In this document: piece by piece, positions 59,181 to 64,000 of the stretch | How positions within the stretch are numbered: the first letter of the stretch is position 1 | Layout of the letters: each line of letters starts with the position of its first letter | Notes under the pieces: generated by a model | What the model saw: only the letters and a program-made list of their open reading frames with translations | What the model was told of the DNA's origin: nothing | Databases searched by the model: none | Assembly: GCA_964413265.1 (NCBI GenBank) | Contig: CAYPRX010000013.1 | Location: 1-64,000 of the forward strand | Length of the DNA stretch: 64,000 nt | Source: CAVYGN01 sp964413265 | GTDB lineage: Bacteria; Spirochaetota; Brevinematia; Brevinematales; JAOACQ01 | Reading direction: 5' to 3' | Position numbers and translations under genes: made by a program

Positions 59181-59813
59181 ATGAAATATTCCGGATTAAG
59201 AAAAGAGATCGTTAAATTTTCAGGTCTGATATATGAAAGGAATTATGTGAGCGCCCTTGAAGGAAATGTAAGCGTTAAAATTTCAGGGGACTGTTTTCTT
59301 ATTACACCGGCAAAGGTTCTTAAGAAAAACTTGAAGCCCGAGGATATAGTTCTGATAGATGGCGAAGGGATGAAAATAAATGGCGCTTATGAAGCTTCCT
59401 CGGAATCAAGGAGCCATATTGAGATTTACAGAAATAATCCAGGAGTGAATGCGATAATCCACGCTCACCCTTTTTATACTATCCTGTGCACAGTAATTGG
59501 ATTAAACCCCTTTGAGAAACCCTGCCTGCCTGAAGTCCCCTCATTCCTGAAAAACCCTATATTAGCGCCTTACGCAAGGCCTTCGTCACCTGAGAGTGCT
59601 TCTACAGCAGGGATTTATTCACGGGAAACACGGGTACTGGTAATAGACAGGCATGGCAGTTTCACATATGGCAAAGATCTCTTTGAGGCCTTTTACCTTC
59701 TTGAACTCCTTGAAAAGAACTGCCGTTTGTTTTATTACGCAAGCTTATCTGGAAGAAAAATCAGCTTTCTTGATGAATCGGAGGCGGTGGAGTTAAAAGA
59801 TAGCCTGAAATAA
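59181..59813 (+). CDS. Class II aldolase/adducin-family protein
   Basis: A 210-residue zinc aldolase of the fuculose-phosphate aldolase type: LEGNVSVKISGDCFLITPA, ESRSHIEIYRNNP, NAIIHAHPFYTILC (zinc His pair) and VLVIDRHGSFTYG (third His). Such enzymes split deoxy-sugar phosphates or act in methylthioribulose salvage. GGAAGGG lies upstream. No sugar kinase or isomerase gene adjoins. Confidence 0.83.
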   Translation: MKYSGLRKEIVKFSGLIYERNYVSALEGNVSVKISGDCFLITPAKVLKKNLKPEDIVLIDGEGMKINGAYEASSESRSHIEIYRNNPGVNAIIHAHPFYTILCTVIGLNPFEKPCLPEVPSFLKNPILAPYARPSSPESASTAGIYSRETRVLVIDRHGSFTYGKDLFEAFYLLELLEKNCRLFYYASLSGRKISFLDESEAVELKDSLK

Positions 59814-59893
59814 GCCTCTACGTCTTAATTATTTGAATTTATATATTATTCAGTTAAAATAATAGACTATAATTTATTACGAAGGAATAAGTG

Positions 59894-62029
59894 ATGGCTA
59901 ATAATTCTGAAAACAAAGGCAAAACAGTAATGAGGGAAAAACTGAAGAAACTTGTGATTGTAGAATCGCCTTCCAAAGCTTCAACCATAAAAAAATACCT
60001 CGGCAGGGATTACGATGTTAAAGCTTCCGTGGGACATATCATAGATCTTCCGAGGTCAAGAATGGGCGTAAACCTTGACACTTTTGAACCTGATTACATC
60101 ATAATACGTGACAAATATAAAATTTTAAAGGAATTAAGGGAATCAGCCAGATCAGCAAGCGAGGTTATCCTCGCTTCCGACCCTGACAGAGAGGGTGAGG
60201 CTATAGCCTGGCACATAAAAAACGATTTCGAAAAGAATGTTCTGCCGAAAATTAAAGACAGGCAGGTACCTATAAAGAGAGTAAAATTTAACGAGATCAC
60301 TATTGAGGAGATTGAAGACAGAATCAAGCGTCCAGAAAACATTGACTCGAAACTTGTAGATTCACAGCAGGGAAGAAGGGTAATAGACCGTATTTTCGGC
60401 TATGAACTTTCTCCTCTCCTTTGGAAAAAGGTGAAATCAAAGCTTTCTGCCGGGAGAGTGCAGTCTGTAGCATTAAGATTGATCTGTGAAAGGGAGAGTG
60501 AAATAGAAAAATTCGTTAAGAGTGAATACTGGGATATAGATGTTGTTTACAAAAAGGATAAGGAAAAATTTAATGCCTCGCTGGTCAGGATAAACGGAAA
60601 AAAGGCTGAGATCAAAGACGAAGATACCGCGAAAAAGATAGAAAGAGAACTTCTGGAAAATGAGTCGGTAATTAAAGACATCAGGAAAAAAATGATCCTC
60701 CGTTCATCTTATCCGCCATTTATTACGAGTTCCCTCCAGCAGACGGCGAATAACCTTTTCGGTTTTACCTCGATGAAGACCATGCTGCTGGCACAGCAGT
60801 TATATGAGGGAATTGATATAGGTAAATCCAGGACAGGTCTGATAACTTATATGAGGACGGATTCGACAAGAATTTCACCTGTCGCGATAGCGCAGGTAAG
60901 AAAATATATTAAGGAGCAATTCGGGGACAATTATCTTCCTGAAAGACCGAATTATTTTTTAAATAAAAAGAGTTCCCAGGATGCGCATGAGGCAATAAGG
61001 CCCACGCATATATATAATCATCCTGAACGGATCAAGGAGTTTTTGAGTAATGACCAGTATAAACTTTATTCAATTATCTGGAAGAGATTCATGGCCAGTC
61101 AGATGAGCCCTTCCCGATCTGAACAGATTTCCGTGGAGATAGCTAACGGTAATAAAATACTGACCGCAGGCAGTATAAAGATCGTTTTTGACGGTTTTTT
61201 AAAAATCAGCGAGAGAATAACGAAGGAAAAGGAGCTTCCCCGTAATCTGGCTGTTAATGATCGTCTCATTATAGAGGAGATTAAAAGAGAGCAGAAATTT
61301 ACAGAGCCGCCGCCGCGTTATTCTGAAGCCTCGATTGTTAAGGCCATGGAGGAATTGGGGATAGGCAGGCCGTCAACATATGCGCCTACAATATTTACTC
61401 TTACCAAGCGTTATTATATAAAAAAGGAGGGCAGGACCCTTATTCCTACAGTCCTTGGTTCGTCAGTCAACAAGCTCCTTGTCGATAACTTTCCAGAGCT
61501 TATTAATACTAGTTTTACCGCTGAAATGGAAGAAGAGCTGGACGATGTCGAGGATGGAAAAAAGTTATGGAAAAGCGTCGTTGGAGATTTTTACAGAACT
61601 TTCAGGCCGGTCCTTTCAAAGGCTTATGAGAACATAGACAGTATAAAGGGGTCTTTTGATGAAGAAACGGAATTCATCTGTGAAAAATGCGGCAGAAAAA
61701 TGGTCAAGAAACTTGGAAAATTCGGTTTGTTCCTGGCCTGTTCAGGCTGGCCGGTATGTAAGAATGCCAAACCTCTGCCGCTTGGGAAATGTCCAAAATG
61801 CGGGGTTGGTCATATTGTGCAGAAAAAGGGGAAGAGAAAAAGAACCTTTTACGGATGTACTAATTACCCGTCCTGCGACTTTACAAGTTACTTAAAACCT
61901 GCGGAGGCTGAAGGCAAAATTTTGTCATGCCCGGTATGCACAAGCTTACTGTTCAGTCAGAAGGAAAAAGGCAGGCAGAAAATCGTATGTTTAAAAGAAG
62001 GTTGTTCTTATGAAAGCAAATTCATATAA
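59894..62029 (+). CDS. topA: DNA topoisomerase I
   Basis: A 711-residue type IA topoisomerase relaxing negative supercoils. TOPRIM domain near the N-terminus (VIVESPSKASTIKKYLG, ASDPDREGEAIAWHI). The active-site tyrosine is Tyr319 in TGLITYMRTDSTR. Core ends with IGRPSTYAPTIFTLTKR. Three C-terminal zinc ribbons (CEKCG...CSGWPVC, CPKCG...CTNYPSC, CPVC...CLKEGC). ATG at 59894 rather than a GTG one codon earlier. The end overlaps the next gene by 20 bases. Confidence 0.95.
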   Translation: MANNSENKGKTVMREKLKKLVIVESPSKASTIKKYLGRDYDVKASVGHIIDLPRSRMGVNLDTFEPDYIIIRDKYKILKELRESARSASEVILASDPDREGEAIAWHIKNDFEKNVLPKIKDRQVPIKRVKFNEITIEEIEDRIKRPENIDSKLVDSQQGRRVIDRIFGYELSPLLWKKVKSKLSAGRVQSVALRLICERESEIEKFVKSEYWDIDVVYKKDKEKFNASLVRINGKKAEIKDEDTAKKIERELLENESVIKDIRKKMILRSSYPPFITSSLQQTANNLFGFTSMKTMLLAQQLYEGIDIGKSRTGLITYMRTDSTRISPVAIAQVRKYIKEQFGDNYLPERPNYFLNKKSSQDAHEAIRPTHIYNHPERIKEFLSNDQYKLYSIIWKRFMASQMSPSRSEQISVEIANGNKILTAGSIKIVFDGFLKISERITKEKELPRNLAVNDRLIIEEIKREQKFTEPPPRYSEASIVKAMEELGIGRPSTYAPTIFTLTKRYYIKKEGRTLIPTVLGSSVNKLLVDNFPELINTSFTAEMEEELDDVEDGKKLWKSVVGDFYRTFRPVLSKAYENIDSIKGSFDEETEFICEKCGRKMVKKLGKFGLFLACSGWPVCKNAKPLPLGKCPKCGVGHIVQKKGKRKRTFYGCTNYPSCDFTSYLKPAEAEGKILSCPVCTSLLFSQKEKGRQKIVCLKEGCSYESKFI

Positions 62030-63317
62030 ACCGATTCTGCTCTTTATATTAATTTTTAGTTTCAGCCGCATTTTTGCCCTTCAGGCAACAGTCAATTCCC
62101 TGGATGCGCGTATGGAAATAGAAGATTCTAAAAAAAGGGGAGGTTTTTTAGTCCTTCCGCCAGGTACGGTTGTTCAAATCGACAGATCCGCGGTTGGTTT
62201 TTTCCATATTATTTATAACGGTATTTCTGGCTGGATCAGAAAAGATCACCTTGCTGTTTATGATGGAGTACTTTCAGATTTACAGCCGAAACCTTTTCTG
62301 TCGAAAAAAATTATCAGGGAAAATGGTAAGGATTACCTGTTCCTGTTTAAAAAGGGGAAACTGATCAAATACAATATAACAGACAGGATCGAGGAGGTTT
62401 CGCAGAACGTCCCTGACTTTCAGGAGATTTATCCATCATCAAGGGGCAATCTTTTCCTGCTGAGGGGAGTGTCGACTAATAGAGCTATTCTGAATAATCT
62501 AGAGCTGTACGATTTTTTATCCGGGAAATCAGCTTATGTCGGCAGTTTCAGGGACAGTACTTTTGAAATATCTGATATCAAATTTTCCGAGGATGCGAAT
62601 TTTGTCGGTATACTTTTTATTATAAGCGGACATCACATAATTTGCATCTACAGGACTGATTCGGGAGCATTCTATACCTATTCCACGGATGCTTTACAAT
62701 TCAACTGGAAAAACAGCCTCCTTGTTTTAAATGATAACAGGTACTTCTGGGCCTATGATTTATCTTCGCCTCTCAAGGAACTGAAAGTGAATTTTAACAA
62801 AGACAACCTTTTAATAAAAATAAGACCGGAATGGGGCCTGGGAAATTATTTAAAATCCGTGGTCAGGGATGATTCGCTTTATATTGCTACCCGCCAGGGC
62901 ATTGTAGCCTTTGATCTTAACCTTAAGACACTGCGAAAGACGCCGTTTAAGGGTTTGATTTTCAATAACGATATGAATTTGAATTATTATTTTGAAAATG
63001 AAAGGGGACGTATGTACAATTTCAGGCTCCGCCATGACATCGGAATTTTCAGCGGTGCCCAGCCTGAAGCGGTTTTTGAAGCATTCACCGAATCCAATAT
63101 AATCGGAAGGGCAAAATACGAAAAGATAGATACTCTCTTTCTTTATTCGGATAATGGCGATGCCGTTTACCGCTACAAGGCTGTAGATAATCCCATGGCG
63201 TTCGGTGATACTGGTATCACTGCTGAAATCAATACGGAAAAGGACCTGACCATTCTGTCTATAGAAGACCCTGATAAAGGAGAATTTTTTTATATTTTCG
63301 ACAGGGGAGGCAAATAA
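62010..63317 (+). CDS. Exported protein with SH3-like domain and WD/beta-propeller-like body
   Basis: A 435-residue protein with a signal peptide (ILLFILIFSFSRIFALQ). Residues about 45-85 form a bacterial SH3-like domain (GTVVQIDRSAVGFFHIIYNG then ISGWIRKDHLAVYDG), which commonly binds peptidoglycan peptides. The remainder has repeated short beta units (FLFKKGKLIKYNITDRIEEV, ATRQGIVAFDLNLKTLRK) that suggest a propeller. Function unknown. It overlaps topA by 20 bases and is followed 6 bases later by the aminotransferase, so it is co-transcribed. Confidence 0.7.
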   Translation: MKANSYKPILLFILIFSFSRIFALQATVNSLDARMEIEDSKKRGGFLVLPPGTVVQIDRSAVGFFHIIYNGISGWIRKDHLAVYDGVLSDLQPKPFLSKKIIRENGKDYLFLFKKGKLIKYNITDRIEEVSQNVPDFQEIYPSSRGNLFLLRGVSTNRAILNNLELYDFLSGKSAYVGSFRDSTFEISDIKFSEDANFVGILFIISGHHIICIYRTDSGAFYTYSTDALQFNWKNSLLVLNDNRYFWAYDLSSPLKELKVNFNKDNLLIKIRPEWGLGNYLKSVVRDDSLYIATRQGIVAFDLNLKTLRKTPFKGLIFNNDMNLNYYFENERGRMYNFRLRHDIGIFSGAQPEAVFEAFTESNIIGRAKYEKIDTLFLYSDNGDAVYRYKAVDNPMAFGDTGITAEINTEKDLTILSIEDPDKGEFFYIFDRGGK

Positions 63318-63323
63318 CACTAA

Positions 63324-64000
63324 ATGAGAAATAATATTATACATCCCGGAGCAGATGAATTAACATATGAAATACGGGAAATTGTTGAATTAGGCAATAA
63401 AATTGAAAATACAGGTGTTAAGATCTACTGGGAAAATATCGGAGACCCTGTAGCCAAAGGGGAAGAAGTACCATCCTGGATCAGGGTTAAGATTGCCGAT
63501 CTGGTCATGAATGATAATCTAAGTTATGGCTATTCTCCGACAAAGGGGCTGCTTGCCACCCGCGAATATATAGCACGCGAACGTAACCTGGAAGGGGGAG
63601 CGCAGATAAGCGCTGACGACATACTTTTTTTTAACGGACTGGGCGATGCTATATCCATTGTATACAACTACCTCAATAAGAATGCCCGTGTAATAGGACC
63701 CAATCCAGCTTATTCGACGCACTCCTCGGCAGAAGCAGCTCATGCAGGATCAAAACAAATTACCTATCATCTCGATCCTGATAACAGCTGGTATCCTGAT
63801 ATCGATGACCTGCGTTCGCAGATCATTAAACATCCTGAGGTCAGCGGTATCCTGATAGTTAATCCCGACAATCCGACGGGTATGGTTTATTCAAAGGATG
63901 TAATTCGTAATATTGTAGATATTGCAAAGGAGTTCGATCTTTTTATTATTTCCGATGAAATATATTCAAATCTTTTCTACGGAGGTTCCATACACAACAA
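63324..64000 (+). CDS. PLP-dependent class I/II aminotransferase, N-terminal part
   Basis: The frame opens at ATG 63324 and leaves the window without a stop. Its 225 residues show the fold-type I aminotransferase N-terminus: IRVKIADLVMNDNLSYGYSP, GLLATREYIARE, NGLGDAISIVYNYL, VIGPNPAYSTHSSAEAAHAG, ILIVNPDNPTGMVYS (PLP Asn motif) and FIISDEIYSNLFYGG (cofactor Asp). The Schiff-base Lys lies outside. It resembles alanine/valine-type aminotransferases. The gene is 6 bases after the SH3 gene. Confidence 0.87.
   Translation, partial: MRNNIIHPGADELTYEIREIVELGNKIENTGVKIYWENIGDPVAKGEEVPSWIRVKIADLVMNDNLSYGYSPTKGLLATREYIARERNLEGGAQISADDILFFNGLGDAISIVYNYLNKNARVIGPNPAYSTHSSAEAAHAGSKQITYHLDPDNSWYPDIDDLRSQIIKHPEVSGILIVNPDNPTGMVYSKDVIRNIVDIAKEFDLFIISDEIYSNLFYGGSIHN

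Overview
The window looks like the chromosome of a free-living or host-associated member of the Spirochaetota. The call rests on a giant spirochaete-type coiled-coil protein with two small membrane partners, a flagellin-fold protein, and a signalling set rich in HDOD, SpoIIE-phosphatase, STAS and HWE-type kinase domains. Composition is moderately AT-rich. There is no rRNA operon, and phylum placement is an inference.

Layout. 1-4.5 kb is a decayed zone: a partial IS3-family element, a second degenerate IS copy head to head with it, a broken kelch-type lipoprotein gene, a truncated alpha/beta hydrolase and an IS5-type transposase tail, interspersed with an intact methyltransferase and a B12-binding radical SAM gene. 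4.8-8.3 kb is a housekeeping operon (TPR lipoprotein, RseP-type protease, purN, queH). 8.2-14.4 kb is a minus-strand operon (two related membrane proteins, a 942-residue coiled-coil protein, serS, a STAS protein). 14.5-18.3 kb holds dnaN, an MBL-fold hydrolase, thiG and tlyA. 18.3-24.5 kb is an accessory island. Its single genes or small gene sets (a CXXX-repeat RiPP-like precursor, an epoxide-hydrolase-like enzyme, an Ntn amidohydrolase, a lipoprotein, SRPBCC/VOC/DUF1801 genes) are separated by copies of one 20-bp repeat family and by gene fragments. 24.5-32.8 kb carries a steroid-5-alpha-reductase-like protein, an unusual G-rich tandem repeat, an aldo/keto reductase, an N6-adenine methylase, a SpoIIE-type phosphatase, a PAS histidine kinase with response regulator, and a PHP phosphatase.

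33-37.6 kb is a sugar ABC importer (binding protein, two permeases, no ATPase) with a FAD monooxygenase, behind a leader of about 240 nt. 37.6-46.6 kb mixes an SDR, a Sec-exported flagellin-fold protein, a FecR protein, two HDOD regulators, a dual CDGSH protein, an alpha-oxoamine synthase, tRNA-Ala(CGC) and an aromatic-rich secreted protein. 46.6-55.8 kb is a divergent pair of operons. One encodes a YnjBCD-like ABC transporter plus a phosphotransferase-fold protein with altered catalytic residues. The other encodes a DUF1499 protein, a fused glycosyltransferase/nucleotidyltransferase-like protein, a mercuric-reductase-like flavoprotein and a TVP38/TMEM64 membrane protein. 56.7-64 kb has a TonB-dependent receptor, a class II aldolase, topA, an SH3-type exported protein and the start of an aminotransferase.

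The most unusual items are the flagellin-fold protein with an N-terminal Sec signal peptide (38.6 kb), the orphan CXXX-repeat lipopeptide (18.3 kb), the repeat-bounded cassette island (18.3-24.5 kb) and the divergent transporter/transferase/reductase locus (46.6-55.8 kb).
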